Below, piece by piece: positions 1-7,009 of a stretch of DNA of 17,986 nt. Within the stretch, counting starts at the first letter, position 1. Each line of letters starts with the position of its first letter. The DNA comes from an uncultured Planctomycetaceae bacterium (lineage in GTDB: Bacteria; Planctomycetota; Planctomycetia; Pirellulales; Thermoguttaceae). The notes under the pieces were generated by a model. It saw only the letters and a program-made list of their open reading frames with translations. It made no database searches and had not been told where the DNA came from. The position numbers and the translations under genes are program-made. The stretch covers positions 1 through 17,986 of the forward strand of contig CAMZHY010000015.1 in the NCBI GenBank assembly GCA_947307005.1. The letters are read 5' to 3'.

Positions 1-48
1 GCGGCGGATTTTTCGGCGGATTTTGCGGCGGATTTTGCGGCGGATTTA
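1..48. repeat. 12-bp tandem repeat encoding Asn-Pro-Pro-Gln/Lys linker
   Basis: Four consecutive 12-base units of the form GCGGCGGATTTT fill the window start, with single-base changes in units two (first base) and four (last base). On the minus strand they read as the four-residue unit NPPQ, once NPPK, in frame with the AlbA_2/ATPase gene. Because the unit is a multiple of three, copy-number change would lengthen or shorten the linker without a frameshift. The array may continue to the left of the window. Confidence 0.9.
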
Positions 49-1315
49 CGCTTGGGTTCGGTTGATTTTCAGCCGCCTTATTCGTGAAGGAAAGCGTTAG
101 AATCGTTCTGTCCGGCTTAAAGACTTCTTCGACGACGGGCGGAGTCCATCCCTCTTCTTCCCAGACGTTGAAAATCTCGGGGACGCCGCTTCCCGCGCGT
201 TCGCCTACTTTGATTAGGTTGAACATTTTCATGATCGTCCTGTTTCGCGGTTCGGAGATTCCCCCCTTTAGCATTTGAGGTTTGCCGGGGATGATGCTTC
301 CGGGGTTCTCGAAAACAAGCGAATCAGGCTTCTTAAGAACGACGACTCCCCTTGGAAAGTTAAAATCAGCGTTGACGAGGCAATTTGCCAGCGCTTCTCT
401 TACCGCCCGGTGAACCGGCGTTTCGTCGATTCTTGTGATTCCGTCAAGTTTGAACGGCTTTTTTAAATCGCGGAGGAGTTTTCTTTCTAACGCAAAGAAA
501 AAATCGACAAGGTTGCCGCTCCATTCTCCAGAACTCGATTCAAGTCTGTCGGTCCATCGGAGGACGGGGTCGAGCGTTTCTCGGTAATCTAAGAAAAACT
601 CCGGGAATTCATACCGGATTTTATACTCCTCTCCGAACATGAGCAGTCCGGCGACGGTTGGATGCAGTCCCGCGTCGTCGCGCGGCGCCGTTTTGACCGC
701 TCCGATTCTCTCCAAATATTCGGGATTGTCCAGCTTATGCCATACATGCCTTTCGTTGACGGCGCGATGCCGGGATCGGAAGCTGTTAATTGTTTCGCCA
801 TTTAAAACGGATAAATCCATATCGACAAGTGTTTTGTCGTCCGCGCTCTTTTCCGCTTGGTCTCGGAGCATCCCCCTAACTTCCGATTCCGTACAATGAT
901 AATCTCCCTCGTGATCGCGTCTGAAGGTTCCGCCGAAGAGGGAGTTGTTGACGTAGACGGGGCGATAACACCTGTCGGCGCGCGGAACGCGAATCGCGAG
1001 GACGACGTCGCCGTCGACGTCATAGGTTGCGACGTCGCTCTCTTTTAGAAGGTTGACGCTGACCTTTGCGCGATTGTTAATAAGGTCCCAGAAGTCTTTT
1101 AAGAGCTTGTCGCGGTTTTGCAAACCCGTCGTTCGCCAACGTCCGTCGCTTTCTTCGCGAACTCCAAGAATGATCCACCCCCCGTTGCAGTTGGAAAAAG
1201 AGGAATACGTTTCCCAAAGACTGAGAGGGAGTCCTCCGGTCGCTCTTTTGACTTCGAGGCGATTGTTTTCGCGGTAAGAGTCAAAGGACGCTAGGTCAAA
1301 CTGTTCCGGCGGCAT
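1..1315 (-). CDS. AlbA_2 domain / GHKL-type ATPase putative transcriptional regulator, C-terminus cut by window edge
   Basis: An open minus-strand frame of 438 codons runs from the ATG at 1315 to the window edge without a stop. Residues about 17-150 match the AlbA_2 (Schlafen-like AlbA) pattern: LEVKRA near residue 20, then SNCNGGWIILGV at 41-52. Residues about 300-385 look like the HATPase_c_4 region: REALANCLVNAD at 306-317, ENPG at 336-339, PRN at 356-358 and GERAGSGVP at 371-379. The N-box is degenerate, with NCLVNAD where the family usually has NA..HRD. This layout is that of COG2865-type predicted regulators, which often end in a winged helix after a low-complexity linker. The linker (NPPQ repeats, residues 424-438) is visible; any helix-turn-helix lies outside. 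The start is supported by AAGGA seven bases upstream. It follows the zinc-ribbon gene by 46 bases and is probably co-transcribed. The DNA target and ligand are unknown. Confidence 0.85.
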   Translation of the reverse strand, partial: MPPEQFDLASFDSYRENNRLEVKRATGGLPLSLWETYSSFSNCNGGWIILGVREESDGRWRTTGLQNRDKLLKDFWDLINNRAKVSVNLLKESDVATYDVDGDVVLAIRVPRADRCYRPVYVNNSLFGGTFRRDHEGDYHCTESEVRGMLRDQAEKSADDKTLVDMDLSVLNGETINSFRSRHRAVNERHVWHKLDNPEYLERIGAVKTAPRDDAGLHPTVAGLLMFGEEYKIRYEFPEFFLDYRETLDPVLRWTDRLESSSGEWSGNLVDFFFALERKLLRDLKKPFKLDGITRIDETPVHRAVREALANCLVNADFNFPRGVVVLKKPDSLVFENPGSIIPGKPQMLKGGISEPRNRTIMKMFNLIKVGERAGSGVPEIFNVWEEEGWTPPVVEEVFKPDRTILTLSFTNKAAENQPNPSVNPPQNPPQNPPKNPP

Positions 1316-1361
1316 TGGCGTTTCCTTGTGATTGTCGGCGTCGCTATCGTTTCGCGGTTCG

Positions 1362-2093
1362 TTAGAAGACGAAGAGCGTGTAAATCAGGAAGGCGACGAG
1401 CGCGAGCGTTAGCGCGACGACGGTCCAGAGGACGCGGTTGGAGTTCGGTTCGAAGGCGGCGTCTTCCTCGCGGTTTTTTCTTTCGAGGAAATCCTCGACG
1501 TCCTTGGAGACCGAGCCGTCGACGTCATACTCCTCCCCCTCGCCGAAGTCGTAGTCGCACCATTCGCAGACGCGCGGAAAGACCGGCGTGAACGCTTCGG
1601 AACAGACGTGGCAAAGGAGCGCGGGAGGCCTTTCCTGTTTGGGGTCGCCGTCCTGACCGCATTCTGGTTTTCTCCCTAGCGTTGCCCATACGTGACGCTG
1701 TTTAAGGCGTCGTTGCGCTCGTTCTTCATCCGTCTCAACGACTTCGACGTCGAACGCGTCGTCGCCGTCGGTTCCGCAACAGTCATGCGTAGCGTGTTCG
1801 CCGTGACGAGAACAGCTTGAGCAAACGCTACGGGACGGCGGATCGAGGGGCTTAGCGTCTGGATCGTAATACTCCTGATCCGCCAAGGCGAAGAGGTCGC
1901 CCGACGTTTTGCAGACGGGACACCTCGTCACGCGGCGTCTTCCACAACGCGGACAGCGCGGCCAAAGTTCGAGCGCGTCTTGAAATTCGACGTCTTCCTC
2001 GAATCGGTCGCGATATTGCCACGCCGTTTTGAGCCAGTCTTCGTCGAGAGGAGCTGCGAACGGGTTTTCTTCTAATTCTCGTTTTAACGACAT
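1362..2093 (-). CDS. Multi-zinc-ribbon protein with C-terminal membrane anchor, function unknown
   Basis: This 243-residue protein has 13 cysteines. Pairs at 47/50 and 58/61 form a classic CxxC-x7-CxxC zinc ribbon. A second likely cluster is C91/C94 with C105/C106, and a third is C161/C164 with C176/C179. C145 stands alone. The spacer between clusters is acidic. Residues 221-243 are one hydrophobic stretch ending at the C-terminus, so the protein is probably tail-anchored with its zinc domains in the cytoplasm. There is no signal peptide and no recognisable catalytic motif. AAGG five bases before the ATG can serve as a ribosome binding site. The next gene, an AlbA_2/ATPase regulator, starts 46 bases downstream on the same strand. 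I do not recognise a named family. A scaffold or sensor role at the membrane would be a guess. Confidence 0.85.
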   Translation of the reverse strand: MSLKRELEENPFAAPLDEDWLKTAWQYRDRFEEDVEFQDALELWPRCPRCGRRRVTRCPVCKTSGDLFALADQEYYDPDAKPLDPPSRSVCSSCSRHGEHATHDCCGTDGDDAFDVEVVETDEERAQRRLKQRHVWATLGRKPECGQDGDPKQERPPALLCHVCSEAFTPVFPRVCEWCDYDFGEGEEYDVDGSVSKDVEDFLERKNREEDAAFEPNSNRVLWTVVALTLALVAFLIYTLFVF

Positions 2094-2104
2094 GCGAACC
2101 TTGA

Positions 2105-2135
2105 ATTATATCATGGAGCGCGAAAGGACGCTCAA
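2105..2135 (-). promoter_or_regulatory. Candidate sigma70-type promoter before zinc-ribbon gene
   Basis: On the minus strand a perfect TATAAT (2110-2105) is preceded by TTGAGC (2135-2130) at a spacing of 19 bases, two longer than ideal. Transcription would begin around 2098, leaving only about five bases before the ATG at 2093, so the message would be nearly leaderless. This would separate the zinc-ribbon/AlbA_2 pair from lpxA, in line with the terminator just upstream. The short leader and wide spacer lower confidence. Confidence 0.35.
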
Positions 2136-2234
2136 ACCGATCCTATCCCTATGGACGTCCGCATTGTACGCGACGGAACGGCGTTTTTCAATTGGATTTT
2201 GACCAAAACTCGCTTTTTTAACGATCATGAAATG

Positions 2235-2265
2235 AAAACGCCCGCCGGACGAGGGCGGGCGTCGT
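2235..2265 (-). terminator. Intrinsic terminator after the lpxA-like gene
   Basis: CGCCCGCC (2239-2246) pairs perfectly with GGCGGGCG (2254-2261) around a seven-base loop. On the minus strand the stem is followed directly by TTTTC. It sits about 30 bases past the stop codon of the lpxA-like gene, which is read on that strand. The plus-strand reading also has TTTT two bases past the stem, but no gene converges from the left, so the minus direction is preferred. Confidence 0.8.
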
Positions 2266-2294
2266 TTTCATAAAGGTCGCGAGCTTAAAGAAGG

Positions 2295-3251
2295 TCAGCC
2301 CGCGCGACGTCGAGACGGGGGCGGAACCAGCGAGGCGCCGTTTTCGTCTACAACGCGGAGCTGGATCGTCTCGGAACCGGATTCGCCGTCGGTTTTGCCC
2401 TGCGAGGCGGCGTCGCGCGCCGCCAGTCGCGCTTCGCCGAGCGACGGAAGACACGCGCGCTCCATCGTGACGCCGCGTTGCGTCGTCGCAAGGAACCGCG
2501 CCATTTCGAGACCGACGCCCTCCGGATAATCTTTTTCGATTTTCTCGACGATTTCGTTCCAGTTCAGACCGCTCTTGTATAAAATGCGGTACGCCTCTTT
2601 AAGCGCCTTACGGTCTTCCGAAGTGAAGCCCGCGCGCTTGAGACCGATCAGGTTGAGTCCGACGACCTGGCTGGAGAGTCCGTCGACCGTGACGAACGGG
2701 GGCACGTCGCGCACGAGATGCGCCTGTCCTCCGACCATCGCGTAGGCGCCGATTCGCACGTACTGATGCGCGCCCGCGGCGCCGGAGACGAACGCCCGCC
2801 TGCCGACCGAGCAGTGTCCTGCGAGCATCGCGTTGTTCGCCATAATGACTTCGTCGGCGACGTGACAGTCGTGCGCGATGTGGACGTTCGCCATGAGCAT
2901 GCAATCATTGCCGACAACCGTCGATTTGTCTTCATACATTGAGCGATGGATCGTGACGTTTTCGCGGATTTCGTTGCCGTTTCCGACGATTAGCCCGCCG
3001 CAGTTCTCCTCCTGAAGTCCGACGCATTGCGGCAGTCCTCCAAGGCACGCGCCCTCAAAAATATGATTGTTCTTTCCGACGACCGTCCCCTTCTTGATTG
3101 AGACGCGCGCTTCGAGGATCGTCCCGTCGCCGACGACGGCGCCTTCTTCAATAATGCAGAAAGGTCCGACGCGAACGTCTTTTCCCAGCTTGGCGGAGGG
3201 ATCGACAAGCGCCAGTTGATGAATATCCGTTCCCATTCCCTTAGGCTCCAT
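2295..3251 (-). CDS. lpxA: LpxA-type acyl-[ACP]-UDP-N-acetylglucosamine O-acyltransferase, divergent
   Basis: LpxA moves a hydroxyacyl chain from acyl carrier protein to the 3-OH of UDP-GlcNAc, the first step of lipid A synthesis, in the cytosol. The 318-residue product has hexapeptide left-handed beta-helix repeats from about residue 10 to 190, IREnVTIHR at 95-103, HIAHDC at 124-129, ANNAMLAGH at 138-146 and GLKRAGF at 203-209. His127 matches catalytic His125 of E. coli; His146 and His162 match His144 and His160; Gly175 matches the acyl-ruler Gly173. The usual QDLKY motif reads QCVGL, so the Asp74, Lys76 and Arg204 equivalents are Cys76, Gly78 and Ala207. The C-terminus extends about 50 residues beyond the roughly 262-residue norm. 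Start choice is open: Met1 and Met6 both lack a good ribosome site. No other lipid A gene is adjacent in the window. A paralogue with another nucleotide-sugar substrate is possible. Confidence 0.85.
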   Translation of the reverse strand: MEPKGMGTDIHQLALVDPSAKLGKDVRVGPFCIIEEGAVVGDGTILEARVSIKKGTVVGKNNHIFEGACLGGLPQCVGLQEENCGGLIVGNGNEIRENVTIHRSMYEDKSTVVGNDCMLMANVHIAHDCHVADEVIMANNAMLAGHCSVGRRAFVSGAAGAHQYVRIGAYAMVGGQAHLVRDVPPFVTVDGLSSQVVGLNLIGLKRAGFTSEDRKALKEAYRILYKSGLNWNEIVEKIEKDYPEGVGLEMARFLATTQRGVTMERACLPSLGEARLAARDAASQGKTDGESGSETIQLRVVDENGASLVPPPSRRRAG

Positions 3252-3327
3252 TCTCAGGGGTCATGGCTCGATTCGACCCCGGCGTCGTCCGCTCGTCGCC
3301 GGTCCTATTGCCGTCAAAACCGAAGCC

Positions 3328-3359
3328 GGAATTCCGACGCGTCAGCGCGCGCTGGAATT
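3328..3359. repeat. Three abutting perfect palindromes plus a half-repeat
   Basis: GGAATTCC (3328-3335), GACGCGTC (3336-3343) and AGCGCGCGCT (3344-3353) follow each other with no bases between, and GGAATT (3354-3359) repeats the first half-site. AATTCC and GGAATT at the outer ends can also pair with each other around the inner palindromes. The position, about 80-110 bases upstream of the lpxA-like start, would suit a regulator site, but this is inference. Confidence 0.5.
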
Positions 3360-3392
3360 GCAAACGCCGCGAGACCGAGACGTCCGCTTTAT

Positions 3393-3419
3393 ATCTTCGT
3401 CGCCAAGCGTAACGAAGAT
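3393..3419. promoter_or_regulatory. Stem-loop in the divergent spacer
   Basis: ATCTTCGT (3393-3400) pairs with ACGAAGAT (3412-3419) over eight perfect base pairs. The loop can form three more pairs, CGC with GCG. No T-run follows directly on either strand, so it is not a standard terminator. It overlaps a minus-strand TATAAA and may be part of the lpxA leader or an operator. Confidence 0.45.
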
Positions 3420-3812
3420 GGGGCCGTTGAGGAAGAGCGATTTCATCATTTTTTTATTTTTTCCGGTTTCGACGCAAGAAACAGTTCGCGACGTTTTCCA
3501 GTTCGATGCGACGCCGAATAAAACAGCTTCCTATATCCTCTGGTTTATCCTTTTTATTTAACAGGTATTTTTGGAATCGTTTAATCGTAAAGGATCCGTA
3601 TTTTGCAAGAAAACAGGGCGAGGGCGACGCTTCTTTCCGAAAGAAAGAAAAAATGCGCCGCGTTGCGACCGCCTTTATATGTTACGGGAAGAGGATTCAG
3701 CGCGGAGGGATGAACGTTCGTCGCGAAGGTCGCGAGAACGGTTCTTCCGTCGTCGTTTTGGAACTCTCGCGAGTTTCCCCGTCGCCACCGCGTTAAACGT
3801 CAGCCGTTTGCC

Positions 3813-6191
3813 ATGAGAAGTAACCTTAAAACCGCGACGATTCTTTTGGGCGCGAGCGCCGTCGCCGGAGCCTTTCTCCTGAGCGCTCCGTCGGCGCTGT
3901 ACGCGCAGTCCGATGGACTAAATTCAGAAAAGAACGTTCAACTTGAGGAATCGACGTCGGCGCGTCCGGGAATCGTCACGCTCAAGACGTCGTCGTCGGA
4001 CGCGCTTTCGAACGCAAACTTGGGCGCTCAGGTTGGGAGCGAAGAGGCGAATCGGATTGTTTCGACGGTTTCCAGATATCTCGCGATTGCCAAAAAAGAT
4101 TATTCCCCTCGTTACGGAGTTCGCGCCGGCGCGGCTCGCGAGCAGCTCGTTTCGCAGCTTCGCGATTACGTGAAATACGCCGAAGACCCCGGTCGCGGAG
4201 ACGCGAAAGCTCTTGCGACGCGGCTTCAGGTCCCGACGCTGATCAAGCTTTCAGAGGAGTCGCCGACGATTTTTCGCAGTCGGCTCGCGTCCGTGAGAGA
4301 CGCGTTCGCAGATTACGCGCGTTCTTCGAAACAGAACGTCGAGCGTGAAAAGAGTCTCGCCGTCTTGATCGACTATTACATCGCCGTTTTTGAAGCGTCC
4401 GACGCCTCGGCGACAGGCTCCGGTCAGGCGAGCGTCGACGACGAGGAACTGGAACGCGAGAAGCGGGAGTGTTTCGACTTTTACTGCGATGCGCTCGACG
4501 AGGCGGTTCGCGCCTATTTCTACGGCGAAGAAGACGGATCTCTCGATCACATTGTTCGAGCGATCGGCGAGATGCGATATTACCAGTCTGAGTCCCCCGC
4601 CGTTTCACGGCTCGCGAGTTACCTTCACGACGTTTTTTCCCAGTCGAACTTCTACTTGGAAGCGAGCGAAAATTTCCTTTCGGCGTTCACCTATCGCGAC
4701 GTTTCGGAAACGTTCGACGTGAACGAGAATATTCGCGGCGCCCTCGCGCAAGGCGCCGGGGCGCTAAGAGGACACACGAATTTAGACGTCAAGCCTAGCG
4801 AGACGCGAGCGCAGATGGCGCTTGTCCTCAACGCGAACGTTTCGACGCGCACGGTCGGCTCGAGTCGCGGCGTCTTCGTCCACACCGACAACCTTGGCTC
4901 CGTCGCCGCAAGCAAGCCGATGTATCTCAATCCCAACGGGGTGATTTCAACGGGTCCCGCCGTCGCAAACGCGAACATGAGAACGACGCTTCGCGGCGTC
5001 AATACCGAACGAATCACGCTTTTTGGCGGCGCGATTATTCAAAATAAGGTTTCTCAGGAGCTGCCCGCGTCGGAGCGAGACGGCGCGGAACGCATTAAGG
5101 CGCGGGTTGCGCGAGAACTTGACGCGCAGGCGAACGCGCAGATTCTCGAAATGAACAGACGCGTCGAGCATATGGAAATCGGCTCCGGCAACTCGATGAT
5201 TCAGAGTCTAAAGTCTCGAACTTCCGAAGATCGATTCTACATCGAGTGCGTTCTCGGTCGAGGACTGCAATTTAGCGCGCCCGACGGCAAATCGACGGCG
5301 ATGCGCGACGCGCGACGCGGTTCCTCAAGTTCCGCTTCCTCGTACGAAATCGTCGAACGCTGCGCCCCAAGGACGAACGAAGGCGGATTGTTCCGCGGCG
5401 GGGCGCTCGCGTCGCTCGCGCCGAATCTCCGCAACAGCGCGATAACGTCGGCAAGTTCAAGTTCGATCCTCCCGAGACTCGATTCTTTTCATCCGTTTCG
5501 CCCCGTCGCGACGACGAAAAAGACGACTCGCGAGCCTGATTTGAGCGTGCGGTTCCATGAGTCGGCGCTGAACAACGCCGCGACGATCGCGCTGGCGGGC
5601 GCGCTTTTCGGACCGGGGTACGATACGATCGACAACGTGCTTTTCAGGTTTCCCGGCGTAGATCCCGAAGACGTCAAGAAACTGCTCGTCCCCTATGAGC
5701 CGCAGGGAGTTCGCGAACTCGATCCGGAGGACCACGCGCAGAAAGTTTTCGTTCGTTTCGACGAAGTTCAGCCCTTCTCGATCCGTTTTGAGAACGACGC
5801 GATTTCGACGGTGTTGCGACTTTCTTCCTGCGACGTCGACGGTAAAGAATGGGGGCCGGTTGAAGTGCGGATGACCTATAGGCTCGAAATTAACGACTCC
5901 CATTTCGTCTTTGTCCGCGACGAATTGGAGGTCGCGCCCGGAGGCTATCAGGACGGCGACCCCGTTTCCGCCCGATTCTACACCTTCCGCCGCATCTTTA
6001 TTAAACGTCTCGAAACGACGATCAACGAGGAGTATGTTTTTTCTCCGTTGCCCGTCGATACGATCGCCGCGTTGGAGAATCGCGGCTCGCTAAGGCCAAA
6101 GAAGGTTGAGGCGCGAGACGGATGGCTTCGAATCGAATTTGATCTTGACCCCGTGTCGGACGACAAGGTCGCCGAAGTTTCGGCAAACTAG
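3813..6191 (+). CDS. Secreted or periplasmic protein of unknown function (792 aa)
   Basis: The product begins with a clear Sec signal peptide: RSNLK, a hydrophobic stretch at about 8-30, and likely cleavage after Ala31 (SALYA|QS). Mature residues about 60-300 are rich in predicted helix with many charged residues and regular Tyr/Phe. About 330-430 is a beta-leaning part with repeated NANV/NANM and TRT/TTL segments. About 430-470 is a charged helix (ERIKARVARELDAQANAQ). About 490-570 is Ser-rich and probably disordered. About 575-790 is a beta-rich C-terminal domain starting FHESALNNAATIALAGALFG. I see no catalytic motif, lipobox or membrane helix beyond the signal. I do not recognise a family; it resembles planctomycete-restricted exported proteins in style only. 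No Shine-Dalgarno precedes the ATG, but the signal peptide supports this start. It is upstream of, and on the same strand as, the giant surface-protein gene, 818 bases away. Confidence 0.85.
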   Translation: MRSNLKTATILLGASAVAGAFLLSAPSALYAQSDGLNSEKNVQLEESTSARPGIVTLKTSSSDALSNANLGAQVGSEEANRIVSTVSRYLAIAKKDYSPRYGVRAGAAREQLVSQLRDYVKYAEDPGRGDAKALATRLQVPTLIKLSEESPTIFRSRLASVRDAFADYARSSKQNVEREKSLAVLIDYYIAVFEASDASATGSGQASVDDEELEREKRECFDFYCDALDEAVRAYFYGEEDGSLDHIVRAIGEMRYYQSESPAVSRLASYLHDVFSQSNFYLEASENFLSAFTYRDVSETFDVNENIRGALAQGAGALRGHTNLDVKPSETRAQMALVLNANVSTRTVGSSRGVFVHTDNLGSVAASKPMYLNPNGVISTGPAVANANMRTTLRGVNTERITLFGGAIIQNKVSQELPASERDGAERIKARVARELDAQANAQILEMNRRVEHMEIGSGNSMIQSLKSRTSEDRFYIECVLGRGLQFSAPDGKSTAMRDARRGSSSSASSYEIVERCAPRTNEGGLFRGGALASLAPNLRNSAITSASSSSILPRLDSFHPFRPVATTKKTTREPDLSVRFHESALNNAATIALAGALFGPGYDTIDNVLFRFPGVDPEDVKKLLVPYEPQGVRELDPEDHAQKVFVRFDEVQPFSIRFENDAISTVLRLSSCDVDGKEWGPVEVRMTYRLEINDSHFVFVRDELEVAPGGYQDGDPVSARFYTFRRIFIKRLETTINEEYVFSPLPVDTIAALENRGSLRPKKVEARDGWLRIEFDLDPVSDDKVAEVSAN

Positions 6192-6420
6192 TTGTTCCGA
6201 TCGATTAGGCGAGGCGCGAAGCGCTGAGAAGAGAGGGGAAAAATAACGACGTTTTGACGTTAATAACGGAAAAAACTGCGCAAGACGGTAAAACGTTATG
6301 AAAAGAGCGATTATTGCGTTGCGTAGATATTTTCCAGATTAAAAGCCTTGCATGATTATAGCCTTTTTTGTCTAGTTTTCTATTTTGACTAGCATGAGTA
6401 TTTTTTGTAATATGCCCTTT

Positions 6421-6448
6421 GTGACCTCTCCGAGAGGTCGCAAGGAGG
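6421..6448 (+). promoter_or_regulatory. Stem-loop directly followed by a full anti-SD match without a start codon
   Basis: GACCTCT (6423-6429) pairs with AGAGGTC (6433-6439) around a three-base loop, and G6421-C6441 plus T6422-G6440 extend the stem to nine pairs. AAGGAGG follows at 6442-6448. No ATG, GTG or TTG lies 4-12 bases downstream. It may be a remnant of a lost short gene, a protein-binding operator, or a ribosome standby site. Confidence 0.4.
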
Positions 6449-6508
6449 TTTAATCGGCAAATATCTATTATTGGCTTGCCATTTTTTTCTAAAATTGTCT
6501 CTTTTTTA

Positions 6509-6537
6509 TTGTCAAAAATTGGGGATTTTGGTAAACT
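6509..6537 (+). promoter_or_regulatory. Candidate promoter for the giant gene
   Basis: TTGTCA (6509-6514, five of six matches to the -35 consensus) and TAAACT (6532-6537, four of six to the -10) are 17 bases apart, in an AT-rich stretch. Transcription would begin near 6544 and give a leader of about 465 bases ending at the ATG at 7010. The leader would begin just before the alternative stem-loops at 6577-6641. Confidence 0.4.
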
Positions 6538-6576
6538 GAAATATAGTCCGGATTATCCGTTTTTATCCTCAGGGGA

Positions 6577-6641
6577 ACCTTTTTTTAAGGTCGGGTCATA
6601 TGGGATTCTTGGAGGAGTCTCCGGGAACCTCTTCCGACCTT
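6577..6641 (+). promoter_or_regulatory. Leader element with mutually exclusive hairpins
   Basis: AAGGTCGG (6587-6594) pairs perfectly with CCGACCTT (6634-6641). Enclosed is a second stem of nine pairs (6606-6614 with 6619-6627, two of them G-U) around a four-base loop. The same AAGGT (6587-6591) can instead pair with ACCTT just upstream (6577-6581) around a five-T loop. The two pairings compete, as in attenuators and riboswitches. It does not match a riboswitch class I know. The opposite strand can fold in the same way, so the strand is inferred from the neighbouring gene. Confidence 0.45.
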
Positions 6642-6855
6642 GTTCGTCTTGAGTATTAAAAACGACAAAATCGTGTTTTCCGCAGGCGTCTTTCCGAACT
6701 GGTCGGACTCCCCCGGCGACTGTCGTCGAGGGGCTTTCCGAGCGGCGAAGGAGCAAGACGGCTGTTTCGCCGTTCATTCCGCGTAGATAGGATTGCGGAA
6801 TTGGAAGGCTTCGCGACGTCGGATACGGACGCGGCGGAAAGGAAACGCCGAGATT

Positions 6856-6900
6856 TTCCTAGAACCCCTGAGAGGAGTCGCTCTCCGCTCAGACTAGGAA
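6856..6900 (+). promoter_or_regulatory. Long imperfect stem-loop in the leader of the giant gene
   Basis: Outer pairs TTCCTAG (6856-6862) with CTAGGAA (6894-6900); inner pairs CTGAG (6868-6872) with CTCAG (6888-6892) and GGAG (6874-6877) with CTCC (6883-6886), giving 16 pairs with one bulge and one mismatch. A smaller stem, CGGCG/CGCCG, lies just upstream at 6832-6850. No T-run follows, so it is not a classic terminator. It lies about 110 bases before the giant gene's start. Confidence 0.45.
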
Positions 6901-6998
6901 CGCGACGTTTCCCGCGGTTTCATTCATTCATTCCCCGCTGGTCGGCTTGCCTGAATTTGAGGGCGCGAAACGAGCGCGACGCGGGAGTATATTCGTTC

Positions 6999-7003
6999 AG
7001 GAG
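6999..7003 (+). promoter_or_regulatory. Ribosome binding site that decides between two ATGs
   Basis: AGGAG ends three bases before the ATG at 7007 and six bases before the ATG at 7010. The second spacing is close to the usual optimum, so 7010 is taken as the start; the choice changes the protein by one methionine. Confidence 0.75.
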
Positions 7004-7009
7004 TTTATG

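Larger units (their letters stand above)
3252..3812. other. 561-base divergent intergenic region
   Basis: This spacer lies between the lpxA-like gene (leftward) and the 792-residue secreted protein gene (rightward), so both promoters should be here. I see three abutting palindromes at 3328-3353, a stem-loop at 3393-3419 and T-rich runs at 3448-3470 and 3541-3575. A minus-strand TATAAA at 3390-3395 could be a -10 box for lpxA, but no convincing -35 goes with it. The short open frames here have poor starts and atypical composition and I do not count them as genes. No ribosome binding site precedes the ATG at 3813. Confidence 0.6.
6192..7009. other. 818-base intergenic region upstream of the giant gene
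   Basis: About 6240-6545 is clearly AT-rich against the GC-rich genes around it and contains a stem-loop followed by AAGGAGG, and a promoter candidate at 6509-6537. From about 6545 the base composition returns to that of the genes and the sequence is full of inverted repeats (6577-6641, 6832-6850, 6856-6900) up to the ribosome binding site at 6999. A 74-codon minus-strand frame (6553-6777) and a plus-strand frame ending at 6652 cross this region, but neither has a proper start. I read the second half as an untranslated leader of the giant gene. No tRNA-like structure was found. Confidence 0.55.

Noticed and set aside
1..48. CRISPR-like direct repeats
   Set aside because: Units are 12 bases, have no spacers and are in frame in a coding region.
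84..1284. Several 60-87-codon frames on both strands in 84-1284
   Set aside because: The continuous minus-strand AlbA_2/ATPase frame covers this whole region and explains them as shadows.
3358..3816. Short plus-strand open frames (3358-3561, 3506-3796, 3571-3816)
   Set aside because: Overlap each other, lack start signals, and have Arg/Ser/Lys-rich composition unlike the real genes nearby.
6244..6262. Possible terminator after the 792-residue gene (TAACG/CGTTA stem)
   Set aside because: Only five AT-leaning pairs and no T-run after it; too weak to call.
6553..6777. A 74-codon minus-strand frame in the spacer
   Set aside because: No ribosome binding site, overlaps inverted repeats, no recognisable protein. 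Retained only as a possible repeat element.
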